64,000 nucleotides of DNA from Hydractinia symbiolongicarpus (lineage: Eukaryota > Cnidaria > Hydrozoa > Anthoathecata > Hydractiniidae). A program made the position numbers and the translations under genes. The notes under the pieces are model-generated. The model saw nothing but the letters and a program-made list of their open reading frames with translations. It searched no databases and was not told the DNA's origin. Below, in pieces: positions 12,492 to 23,344 of this stretch. Every line of letters starts with the position of its first letter. Positions within the stretch are counted from its first letter, which is position 1. Where the stretch lies: the NCBI RefSeq assembly GCF_029227915.1, contig NC_079882.1:21271001-21335000 (forward strand), read 5' to 3'.

Positions 12492-13691
12492 CGCAGACCG
12501 CCCTGAGATTTCAAAAAAAAATTTGATGGCGAAGAAACAGAACAAGGATATTTTTATATGAAATTAATGAAATTATTTAGTTAGAGTGACGAAATTACAA
12601 AATCATTTACCTCAAAATAAAATCATTTTGTATAACTACGACTTCTTATTCAGTACCAGTCCTCGCTACAATAAAGCGCAATAACATTCTATATATCACC
12701 ACCTGAGCCGAATTTTTCAATTACGGATTAACTGGTCTCTTTTCAGCGTAAAGTATTTTGAAAAATCGTGTAGTCTTAAATTAGCAAAGTATCTTTTTAA
12801 TTTTAATAATGTGTTATAGTAGTTTATAGAATCTTGTTATTTGGTTTTCTTACACTTGTTCGTTTATGAAGGAGTAGTGAACTTGTTTTGTCGTTTTTTT
12901 ACTTTTTGTTTTTCGTTTAAAAAGAAGCTATTTTTCGTTCGGAATTTTAGAAGCTAGTAATTTTTTGCTTTATAGATATATACATATCAACTTTTTGACA
13001 ATTGTTTTTAAATATAAAAAGTAAAAAAAAAAATTATTTTCTATGTAAGTTGCATATTTAAAACATGGTAGATCCTGCATTTTGTAATCTGCCAAACAAG
13101 ATATTGCTTGTCACTGCATCGGAATGAAAGATTTTTATGAGGGTTAAAGAATGGTATGAGAAAAAATAGCCTATCACTTGTCTTTGAGACAAGTGCTAAA
13201 GCCGTAAAGGTTGTCTTGCTATGTGTTGTTTGAATAAGTATGTAGAACGAATTATTTTATATGTATTTTTTATTATTATTTCGTTAATTTATAGTGTCAA
13301 ATTTTTCTGATTTTAATAAATTTTCCCTGTCATTGCAATTACAACATTATGCTCATGTGATTATGTAAGACCCATTTTTTGTGTTTCTGTAACTGACAAT
13401 AGAAATATCAGCCTCAACTGTTCAACAAAAATTAAACTTGTCAACCTCGATTCAAATATGTCAGAATAATGTAGTCTCTGTTGTAACAAGGAACTTATAA
13501 AGCCAGAATAACCAAAACATTTGTGTGAAACAAAATATGCTTTTATCTACAAAACGTCTTTTACTTGAAGTAGAAGAAAAAATGGAATGAAGTAAAAAAT
13601 GAAATAGAAAAATGCTGAACAACTCAAGGCATAACATTACTACGATGTAAAATGTTTCGTCAGATTGTAACTTCAACTTCTTTGAATTTAG
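12492..13691. other. spacer between the two CD36-like genes
   Basis: About 1.2 kb between the tandem receptors. It is AT-rich with no convincing ORF. A candidate AATAAA near 12614 could end copy 1. The last bases before 13692 are a pyrimidine-rich tract and TTTAG, an acceptor for the copy 2 start exon. Confidence 0.5.
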
Positions 13692-16600
13692 ATGGGTGAA
13701 AAAAAAGATGGGTGTTGTTGTGCTTGCTGTACACCCATGGTCACCGTTGGTGTGTTGATATTTCTTGGTGTAGTCATCGCATGTTTGGGAGCAGGTTCAA
13801 TTCCTTTTTTTGAAGATCAATACAAAGAGAAAGTGAAGGAGGTGTGGCATATCTTAGTAACCCCTTCTCACCCTCGCCCCCCCCCCTCCCCCCCTCCCTC
13901 CCTCCCTCATGTTCGCATTTTCTTTACAAAGTTATCATGCTTTGTTGTTTTTTTTAGCAATTAGTACTATCAAAAGGTAACGAGGCTTATAAGAACTGGA
14001 AAAATCCTCCCTCGCCAGTTTACATGCAGTTTTTCATATTCAACTACACAAATTACGAAGATGTTGTGAATATTAATTCAAAACCGAACGTTACTCAACA
14101 TGGACCATATTCATATAGGTAAGTGCGACTTATCAACCGGGTTGTATGGAAATCATTTCTCTCTTTGTATTTATATTTGTTTTGGTTGCTTTGTTTGTTT
14201 GTTTCTTAAGTATTTTTGTTTGTTTTTGTTTGTTTTTTCTTAAGGGTGCGTTGCTTCACAAAGCGCTTGACTTTATACACTGTAGAACTCTTTAGCCGAA
14301 AGTCCACTTTAATCTTTTAGCACGTCGTTTCAAGGCGCACGCATAGAAGTATTTAATATTGCGCAATATTTAAGAGCGCTTTTTCACGTGCTGATCGTTT
14401 TGAAAGTCGAAATCATTTTGAATCTTGAATCTTTTTTCAGAGCGCTGTGAGGCATTGCTGTGTATATTAACGTAAGTTCATGATTTCGGCCAATTAATTT
14501 GATTGAATTGCTGCCATTTTAAGTTTTCGCGCGAATTTCTGTTTCCAGTGGTCGATCGGACGCACAACCGCGCAGTGCTAAATACGTCGTGCTTGGCGAT
14601 TAAAGTGGACTTTTGCTTTACAGTAGTCGATATTGCCGAATATTAAGAAACTCTTAGCTCGCATTTTTTTCTTTTCAGTAAACACTGCGCTGCTAGGACT
14701 ACGACTGTGCAGAATTGAGCATGTTGTGCTACGCGCGATCGAAGTTGACTTAAAAAAAGTGATCCGTATTGTGTATAAGTTATTCTCAAGGACTTGTTTT
14801 TCAGGGAGATTCGTGACAACCATATCATTGATTATAACGTGAATAATATCACCTACCTTCAAAATTATTCCTACGTGTTTGATCCATATACATCATGTGT
14901 GGATTGTTCCGAAGAAGATTATTTTTTCACTCCGAACATACCTATCTTAGTAAGTTTAAAGCAGCGCCGTAATTTACTGAAGTTTAAAGCAACGCCGTAA
15001 TTTACTGTATTTGTATAGTTTCATGGTGAACCATATACTTGTTTGTATTACACTTTTTTACAAGAATCGCCAACTTCAATTCACAATCACTAAACCTTCT
15101 ATGCGATTTTTTTATAGGACAACAAAAGAACTTTGTTACTGTGCGTTTTGTTTAAGAAGAGATTTATAGTATGCATATCCGCTAATTCGAACACGGAAGG
15201 GATTGGAAAATATTTTCGAATAAACAAATGTTAGAATTAAGAAACAGTAAACAATATAGTTTAAAACGCAAGGGATCGTTACATTTTTTCGAAATAGCAG
15301 ATGTTCGAAATAGCGGATGTTGGTATGTTGAATATACTGTGCGTGTCGTTAATAGTTTTGCAAAAAAACTTTTTAAAACTTAAATGGCCGAAGGCTGTTT
15401 TCCACTTTGAGAAAATTTTTTGCGGAATGAAATGGACAGGAACAGAAATGCTTTTGAGCATGCGTACTTCTAATGTTTCACCACGTGGGTGGAAAATGTT
15501 TATTTTCGTTGCGTTCTGTTCCAGGGAAAGTAGAATTAAGTTCATGTTTTTTTTTATGTTGTGCGTGGAAACAACAGGTAGAAAATTGTTAGTTGATCAG
15601 CTTATTTTATTTTGTGAGAATTGCGCAAAGTGAGTTTACTTTTAGTATTAAAAGGTGCGTAATAATATAAAGTGGAAATTGCCCGTTCCATTCTGCGAAA
15701 AATTTTCCTAAAGTAGAAAGCAGCCACTGATATGTTTTGTTATTTTTAAGGCATCTTCAGAACACTAATAATTCATTTTTTCAGACTATTGGTAAAAAAC
15801 TTCACGACGCTAAAATCACAAGTAATTCAAGTTTAGCGGACATAGCAGGAATGGAATTTCTAAATTTATTTTTGGAGAAAACATTTAGTGATTCATGGAC
15901 ACTTTTTAAACATCTACCAGTGAAAAAATTACTATGGGGCTACACTGATCCCTTGCTAAATGATATTGTCAAATTGGAGGAGGTTATTGCCAAACTACCT
16001 TTTCACTTCGATTTACCAAAGATCAGTGCTTTCGTAGCTCTGCAGGTAACAAAATCAACATTCTCTTAAATTCTTGGTGGCGATACTTCTCTATGTCTGT
16101 TAATGAGGTGGTTAATGTCTTTCACTTTAGCATAATGGTACAGATGGAGCGATAAACACTGGGAATTTAACCATCGACACTGGAAAGCAAGATATCAATG
16201 ATGTGCAAAAGATTACAAGATGGAAAGGAAAGAGGTACGATTATTTATTTTCACGCTGTACCCTAGCAAACAAAAAAATGACGCACAAAATTTTTGTTCC
16301 CTAAGAAAAGTTTTTGTCAGTTTGTCCACTTTTGCAAATTCTCGTTTACGTTTTTTTTTTTCAGTCTTGTTATCTATGTAAAAGGTAAAAAACACGTAAA
16401 ACAACTTCGGACTAGTTTTTTATTGAGTGGCTATACGTGATTAGCGGACAGCATTTTCGCCGTTTTTTGGCCGACATTTTTTCGAATAATGTGTGCTTGC
16501 ATGTACAACTAATTTTTTTTTCTTATGTAGGGAAGTTCCGTGCTGGTTGACGGATTATGGAAATATGATAAACGGAAGTGGTAGGTTCCAAGCATGCACT

Positions 16601-19051
16601 GTCTCGATATTTTTGTTTTTGTATCGTTTATTCAACAATAATATTATGCATTTTGTTTTATAGATGGTTCCCATACACGTCCATTTTTATCTCGCGATGA
16701 CACTGTTTACGTTTTTACAACCGATCTATACAGGTAATAAATGCTTGATGCTAAATACAATCGCTCCGTCGTCAATCTTCGCAAATCACATCCTTTGTAA
16801 AGAATTATATTTTAAAGAGTGAAGTTGCTCGCTCATTGAAAGTGGCCGATTAAGCCTTTTTTTGAAATATTCTTTGTGTTTTTTTTGTGTGGTTTATTAT
16901 TAGTTATTTATTATTATTAAGTTGATGATAATTTCAAAAACCTGTGATAAAAAAAATATTCAAATCTGCTAAACTATTTGACAACTTGTGCAATTGAGTT
17001 GTTACGCCCCATTTTATGGTTTAAACAACGTCTAGTGTTTTTTTTGTTGTTGTTGATAGGTCGTTATTCTTTAAATATGAGAAAGATCGGACGGTAAAAG
17101 ACATACCTTTGTATCGCTTCTCCACAACACCAGAATTGTTCGCTAATCATTCAGTTAACCCAGATAACGGAGCTTTTTGTAACAAAGAGAAGTGTTGGGG
17201 TAGTGGCTTGCTTCCTGTTGGCCAGTGTCAAGTCGGAGGTAGAATACAAAATTTATGACGTTTTAGAAAATAATTAAAAATGCATGATCCGCACTTAAAT
17301 TCCTTAAACAACCATAAATAAATTAGGATTCTCCTGAAATCTCGCAAATAATCTATTATTGAACTCAAAATTATTAATTCCTAAAAAAAATCCTGTGATT
17401 GTAAAAATTGATATCTGTGGCTGTGGCTGAGTGAAAATAAATTTGCTGAAAAAAACCTATTTTTGCGAATTTGGGTGCGCGAAAATAATTTTTTTACTGA
17501 GAATTAATGGAAGCTATACCTTCAGTTGGTTATTATTCCCAAGGACTTATTTTCGCGAGGTAAAAAAAGTATATTAAGAGAATATTTCGCGAATCAGTTA
17601 ATTTCAGGTATTTCGCACAGGCTAATTTTCGCGAATAGGTCTCTTTAAAGTTATTCGCGGACCATTTTTTTATACAAAGGTACAAGAACATGGTTGAAGA
17701 ACAAAAAAAAATTAAATCAATTAGTGGAATTAGCTATAGGTCCCAGAGATATTTGCGAAATGTTCAAAAGTGCTTTCATTAAGTAAGAAAGAGAAAGAAA
17801 TAAAAAAAAATTTTTAAATTCGCAAAGATTAATTTTAAGTATAATTTTTGCGAATTGACATTGCCGTAAATTTTTGGTTAGACAAATTTTTGCGAATATA
17901 GGTCAAATTCGCGACATTTGCATAAATTAATCTTTGCGGAAATTAATTAACTTTAAATAATAATTTGGTCTACTGCAACACTAAATAATTAAGGGCACAA
18001 AAATTATCCCTGCGCGAAAAAGAAATTTTTAGGGGTGCAGTAAAATTAATTAAAAAAAGGTTACTACAAGTTGAATAAGGAGACAGATCCACAGAACGAA
18101 GCTGCGCGATTATGAGCAAAATATAAAAATATTTTTATAATTGTGTTTAGATCCTCCAGTCTTTGTGTCAGCGCCGCATTTTTATCAAGGCGATCCGTCT
18201 CTGGCTGCTGCTATTAATGGACTACATCCGGAGGAGAGTCTGCATGCGACACATTTAGATATTGAACCAGTGAGAAAATTTTGTAAAACAAATAGTATAT
18301 TTATGGTTTTTATAAATATATATTTTACGTATCAAAATTTTTTCACAATTTCCTAATCACTAGCGTACTAATATTTTTTACATAAATCCAGATTACTAGC
18401 GTACTAATATTTCTTTTTACATATTTGCAGATCACTAGCGTACCAATGTATTTTCACATATTTCCAGATCACTTGTGTACGGATATAATTTTGCCTATTT
18501 CCAGATCACTGGCGTGACAATGGTGGCCCACAAAAGATTACAAATCAACATTCTTGTTCAAAAAACGGAATACATTAAGTATGTGCATGCGTGATTTTAT
18601 GACCCCCATATTGTTTTTATATGATGTTTTGCTCTTCATTGTTCGTTGCGAATCAACCAACCTGGTCCCTAGTCTTTTTCGTTGAACAAAAGTCTCCCAT
18701 GTAACATTTGGAGCGCTTTATAAGTTTTGAGGTGTTCTAAGCTAAATATTGATGGTGTTAAAGGTGTTGCTTATAAGAAATTATTTGCCTATGTATAGGT
18801 TAATGAACAAATTGCAATCAGAAGACAATTTTCTACCAGTACTGTGGATACATGAGGTACGCGTGTTTTGGTGTTTCTATTTATCGCGTTTATTTGAAGC
18901 TTCTTAAATCCATCAATATTATAATCTCAATTTGCTCCTGGGGAAGAAATCTTACAAGGACGTAAAAACACCCTATTATGTGATAAAATGCTTTACCGAT
19001 AATAATTTTACCAGACGAAATTCATTTTCCAACAAATGCCCCCCTCCACCC

Positions 19052-19082
<31 letters not shown>

Positions 19083-19514
19083 AAGAACAACGTTATTTTG
19101 TTAACTTGCCATTTTTGTTTATGTGACGTATTATTTGCGAGCTGACATTTATTGTCCCAAAAACTGTCTATGTACCGTGTAGTCGAAATCATAGGTGTTT
19201 TTTTTTCCTGCTTTTAGTCAGCTGAAATCGACCAAGCGTCCGCTGATAAGTTCAAAAAAGAAGTTTTACATCCAAGATATATTCTTAACGTTGTATCGTA
19301 TTGTGTGATTGGTTTTGGTGCACTGGTAGTTCTCATAGCACTGATTGTAGGAGTTGTGCACAAGAGTCGTAAGAATACATATAGTGAGGTATGATAACGG
19401 TTTCTGATTTGTGCTTCGCGTTGTGTTGCTTCACCTAAATATCTGACTGTCATTTATTATTGCTTGACACTTTACGTTTAGTTGAATGATGATGATGATG
19501 TGCCGAAGGTATGA
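13692..19514 (+). CDS. CD36/SCARB2-family class B scavenger receptor, copy 2 (complete)
   Basis: Exons: 13692-13841, 13958-14118, 14805-14949, 15785-16045, 16131-16234, 16531-16580, 16664-16733, 17060-17238, 18151-18269, 18505-18578, 18799-18856, 19218-19388 and 19482-19514, all in frame, giving 524 residues (family usual length is about 470-530). The N-terminus is short and Cys-rich (GCCCACC, a plausible palmitoylation cluster), then a membrane segment (VTVGVLIFLGVVIACLGAG). The ectodomain carries the PPSPVYM, NYTNYED, GPYSY, LWGY, YGNMING, FCNKEKCW and PPVFVSAPHFY motifs, and the C-terminus has a second membrane segment plus a short tail ending in LNDDDDVPKV. Skipping the last splice gives an earlier stop at 19392-19394. 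The ATG sits directly after a TTTGAATTTAG acceptor-like sequence, so an upstream non-coding exon or trans-splicing is likely. It is a tandem duplicate of the gene ending at 12414. Ligand and compartment are not predictable from the sequence. Confidence 0.93.
14278..14626. mobile_element. MITE-like inverted-repeat element in CD36-like copy 2 intron
   Basis: Perfect 16-bp arms AAAGTCCACTTTAATC at 14299-14314 and its complement at 14598-14613. Both are extended outward by ACTGTAGAACTC / ACTGTAAAGC termini. The interior has GCGC-rich motifs and no ORF. The CACTGTA end resembles Tc1/mariner-type termini, but no target duplication is clear. Confidence 0.55.
18356..18504 (+). repeat. four tandem copies of a 3' splice-site unit before exon 18505-18578
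   Basis: Units 18356-18391, 18392-18430, 18431-18467 and 18468-18504 (36-39 bp) each start ATCACTAGCGTAC-like and end with a pyrimidine-rich acceptor (ATCCAG, TTTGCAG, TTTCCAG, TTTCCAG). The true exon starts at 18505 with ATCACTGGCGTGACAATG, a fifth relative of the unit start, and is the only one open in frame. Confidence 0.85.
19049..19084. repeat. poly-C/poly-A tract
   Basis: Twenty-four C directly followed by twelve A inside an intron of CD36-like copy 2. It produces a spurious proline-rich ORF. Similar homopolymers: G18 at 29717-29734 and a C run near 43777-43793. Confidence 0.85.
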
Positions 19515-21255
19515 GGACACGTGGCTATCTTCAATAATATCTTGATTTTCATACAAGATGGTTACTACTTTTGAAAATTCTGCAAATGAAATAGAGTCGT
19601 AAAAAACTCGTAAAAAGCTGAAAAAAAAGAAAGTTTCATAGAAATTTTTTGTTTGTTTGTTTGTATGTTTTAATCGTTGCTTAGTCTCCAGGCTGTTCAC
19701 TCTTTTTATTCTCATTAAAATACTTCGAAGCAGTTATCTTCTCAATAAAGACCATACAACTTCTGGAATTTGCTTTTTGGAAATGAGTTGCCATCTTGTA
19801 ATTTAATCTAATTAATGATTTTTTTTTTCCTAGATTCTATAAACTCTGAACACCATTCACTTCTCCAAAAGTAATCACACCATTTCGAACGTAAACAAGA
19901 AATTTAAAGTCGATTTCGTTTTTATATAGTGACGTTTTGATATTTCGATGACATTCTGGTGTACTGCAAGGAAAGACAAGATTCTAGTTTCAAGCAGCAA
20001 CTAGACTTCATAGCTATATATTTTCTATCTCTCCCTGAAAAAAAACATTTGATTTTTACTACACGTCTTTTTATCAGCAACCACTTTATAAGAAGCCTTA
20101 CTATAATCTGCAAAACTTTTTTGTGGTTGCAGTTTTAAAACTACACTAGCGCACTGATTCTGTCGTTGTGTGGTTTCTTTTTGGTTCCAAAATAATGTTT
20201 TATATTCTTTTATGGGACGGCACATTTGGAAAGAGTAACTATTTAGTCAATGCATCAGGTAAAAATTGGACATCAACACCTCTTAATGGACACATCTTTG
20301 GTAGTTTTTTTGATGATTTTGTTAAATTTTAGCAAGTTTTCTATCATGTTTAAGGGAATTTGTTAGATAGTTATGGTTGTTTTTGAGCTCTTTTAAAATA
20401 TGTTTCTACAAAGCAACTGGTACATTCAATCGGGCGATCAATCTTGAAATATTAAAAGCTCTGACTTCGGAGCTTTTAATAATTTCAAAATTTTAAGCTT
20501 ATGCCTTAGATATGAAGACACAAAAATGCTGCTAACAATTATACGGAGAATCAAATAAAAGGGGTAGGTGGAAAGGGGGGTTATTCAGGCGACACTTGTC
20601 CTAGGTGGGAGATACACAGATTGCTGGTAATTTTTAAATTTTCCAAGTTGTTGCGTAAATTGCTATTTTTAATCATTATCAAATTGTTGTTATTTATACA
20701 CACGAAATTTGTTATCTTTATAATTTTTTTACTTATTAAGATATTAGTTGTATTGCACGGTTTTTAATAAGCAATCGAGTTCCTAAGAGCCGAAATTGAG
20801 ATTTCAGTCAGAAGCTCAAGCAAACTGCGTAGCAACAGACTAAGCTGAAAATTCAAAAATTTCAACCAAACAAAGTTTAAGCCGGATAATTTAACAAAAC
20901 CTACAAAATAATTCTTTAGAAGAATAAACCTATTTCTGTTTTCTAAGAAATAATAACCACATAAATGTGCGAAAAGATTGGAATGCTGTGAAATTTGAAT
21001 GCTTACGTTTCGCAACTTTTTAGCAAGTATAGGGCTGACATCCAAAGTTTTACCCTAAGCAACTAAGGCTGAGATGAAATACCGGATTGGTTATAATAAA
21101 CCTGCACTCACAATAGCATGGTTCGAAAAAGAGAAAAATTTATAATGCAAAAAGTTCTTATCTATTTACGTTATACGATATATACGATGTGAAATTTCTT
21201 AAAAATACATGCGATTCTTTTGTGTGATTTTTCTCTTTTCTTTTTTTTTTTTCGG
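19515..21255. other. intergenic, between convergent CD36-like copy 2 and carboxypeptidase
   Basis: No supported gene. An AATAAA near 19743 may end the CD36-like transcript. It contains a hairpin at 20444-20488: arms TTGAAATATTAAAAGCTC and complement with one extra base, loop TGACTTCG. Confidence 0.5.
20444..20488. repeat. near-perfect 18-bp hairpin
   Basis: Arms 20444-20461 and 20470-20488 are complementary apart from a single inserted base. The loop is 8 nt (TGACTTCG). Confidence 0.7.
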
Positions 21256-23321
21256 TTATGCTTCATCACTTACGAATTCACTTTTATGATCCATAAAGTC
21301 TTGTTTTTCTAAATTTAAATCATCCATCAGCTGTTGCGTCGACTCCATTTCTTTTGGATTATTAAGGAAATATTCGTGCGGCTGTTCGAACGGCGAATCC
21401 ATGGCAGCGTCATCTAGTCCGTCTCCCTGGTACGGCGCATTTTGTCTCATGTCTCCTGAATTTCCAAGACTCACTGTGGGTGCATTAAATGCTTGCATGT
21501 CGGGCTGCCATGCTTGCGTATTTGGAGCAGCAGCTCTTGCTAAAAGTTGTTGATCTATGGTTTGTATCTGTGAAAGTAGAGGAAAGGTGCTGTCACCAGT
21601 ACTGGGTTGAACGTGCGTTAGCGACGTAAAAGGTTGGTCCAGGGTTTCCGAACTATCTGTTGGAAACCCGTTGTTCCCTTCTGCTTCACTGGACGTGCCT
21701 TCACTTAAGTAAAATTCCACAACTTCTGCATCAGCATCTTTTTTTACTTCTACATTTTTTGTTTGGCTTTTATACCCATCTTTGGTAACTTTCACCATGT
21801 ACGAGCCAGGTTCTAGGATCCTCCAGAAGTCGCCATCTTTTTGTGAGTGCGATACATGAGCTCGATTGTCGATATGTATTTTAGCACCCTCCAGTGGTTC
21901 TCCTTCTTTTTTGAAAACGGTTCCTTTTATACCTTTATGGATCTAAAGTAAAAAAAAGTTAATGTTTTTGAGACATGGGGTTCAATTGGATAGAGCAGTT
22001 TTAAAGACTTACGTAAAGATTGTACAGTTTTTATGGTGTTTTCTAAAAAAATGGTTCGACTCTTTGGACATACTGGTACAAGATCTTGTTAGAAATTATT
22101 ATGAAACTTATTCGTACTAATTTTACTGCATGTTACCGCAACTGACTTAAAGTGCAACATCGCGCTTTACACAGCAAAAAAAGGCGTAATCTACGCGCAA
22201 TGACTTTTCGCCAAATAAAGATTGATCAATCCGACATTTGGTAGAACTTTAACGATAAAATCAAATACCTGCTCTATAAATAAGACCAGAGCGTTTTTGT
22301 TTTCCAACCAATAACGAGGTAAATCTTCTTTTTTCGGAAACTTGTTGCAACCCAATTCCAGAGTAATTTCCATGCAATCACTGTGAATATAATTGAAGTC
22401 TTGCATACCCCCGGCAACATTATACCAGTGAGCACCATTAGTTATCCCGTCCTTAAAATGATCCGGTGGTACACCCTTGCATTCCCATGGAGGGTTATCT
22501 AAATGCATTGTTTGATGAGCTTTTGAGTAATTCAAAGCTAGACTTTTGAACACATCATCATCCGGGCAGGCAGTGTATTCGTTTTGACCGGATGGATTGT
22601 CATCAAAAGGATAGTTCGCTACTAACGATCCACCATGAATATTAGCTGATAATATGAACGGGTTGCTAAGTATCCAATTAATGGTGTGATTAACTTCCGG
22701 TTCCCGCTTGGCCCGGTCTTTTGGGAAAAATTGATCCGGAAAGTTTCGATTGAGATCTACGTTATTTGCGTTGTTTCTTCCTGTTAACCAGTCTGTACCG
22801 CCATCATTACTGGCTGCTTCATATCCATCTGGATTCATACTAGGCATAAAATGCATTCGAGTGTTATCAACTAACTTTGTTAATCGATCACTCTTTTTAT
22901 ATTGTCTGCAGAGTACGTCCATTAAATTCAGCAACAACTCTCTTCCGACAACCTCGTTGCCATGCATATTTGCAATGTATTTAAATTCCGGCTCACCTGC
23001 TTCGTGTCGCTCGGGCTGATCGCTAACAACCATAACCCAAAGTTCTCTTCCCTCTACTGACTTACCAATACTATATTTATGCGTAATATCTGGGTACTTT
23101 GCGTTTAATTCGTCTAAAAAGCTTGTCAATTCTTCGTAATTATGATGTTTGGCTGGCATACTTGAACCTAGTTCATCATTTGTGTCAATTGTGCTTCGTT
23201 GTGTGTACTTCGTCTTTGCATGCTTCAAGAAGTGTCTTGGAATAGCACCTACATTGATGATATAAATCACCAAGCACAACAATATAAAGATCTCCTTTCC
23301 TCCCGAACTTTTCAACGTCAT
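21256..23321 (-). CDS. secreted M14 metallocarboxypeptidase of the CPE/CPD/CPN/CPM subfamily
   Basis: Two exons, 22269-23321 and 21256-21942, joined in phase 0 (579 residues). A signal peptide (IFILLCLVIYIINVGA) starts the protein. The catalytic domain shows the zinc motif HGNEVVGRE (H120, E123) and third ligand H229 in NIHGGSLVANYPFDD. Substrate-side residues are R155, NR at 191-192 in DLNRNFPD, and Y300 in WYNVAGGMQDFNY; the catalytic glutamate is E322 in LELGC. Exon 2 begins with the transthyretin-like domain (IHKGIKGTVF to KNVEV) typical of this subfamily. These enzymes trim C-terminal Lys/Arg from peptides and prohormones in the secretory route or outside the cell. Unusual is a Ser/Glu/Asp-rich tail of about 150 residues with no membrane segment or GPI signal, longer than in CPE. 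The domain resembles CPD units as much as CPE, so no symbol is given. Confidence 0.92.
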
Positions 23322-23344
23322 GTTGTGTGAAGAGACTTACGCAT
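23318..23344 (-). other. upstream ORF overlapping the carboxypeptidase start codon
   Basis: Reading the minus strand, ATG at 23344-23342 opens eight codons (MRKSLHTT) and stops with TGA at 23320-23318. That TGA overlaps the main ATG in an ATGA tetranucleotide. If the transcript starts upstream, this arrangement could permit termination-reinitiation control. A GTAAGT inside the uORF might instead be a 5' splice donor, in which case the uORF would not exist in mature mRNA. Confidence 0.4.

Noticed and set aside
14578-14862. Overlapping open frames on both strands around 14.6-14.9 kb
   Set aside because: They cover an intron with a MITE and run into the CD36 exon in a different frame.
15279-15633. 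Open frames of 88 and 110 codons on opposite strands
   Set aside because: They lie wholly in the intron 14950-15784 and show no family motif.
18932-19126. Proline-rich open frame
   Set aside because: It is produced by the C24 and A12 homopolymers inside an intron of the CD36-like gene.
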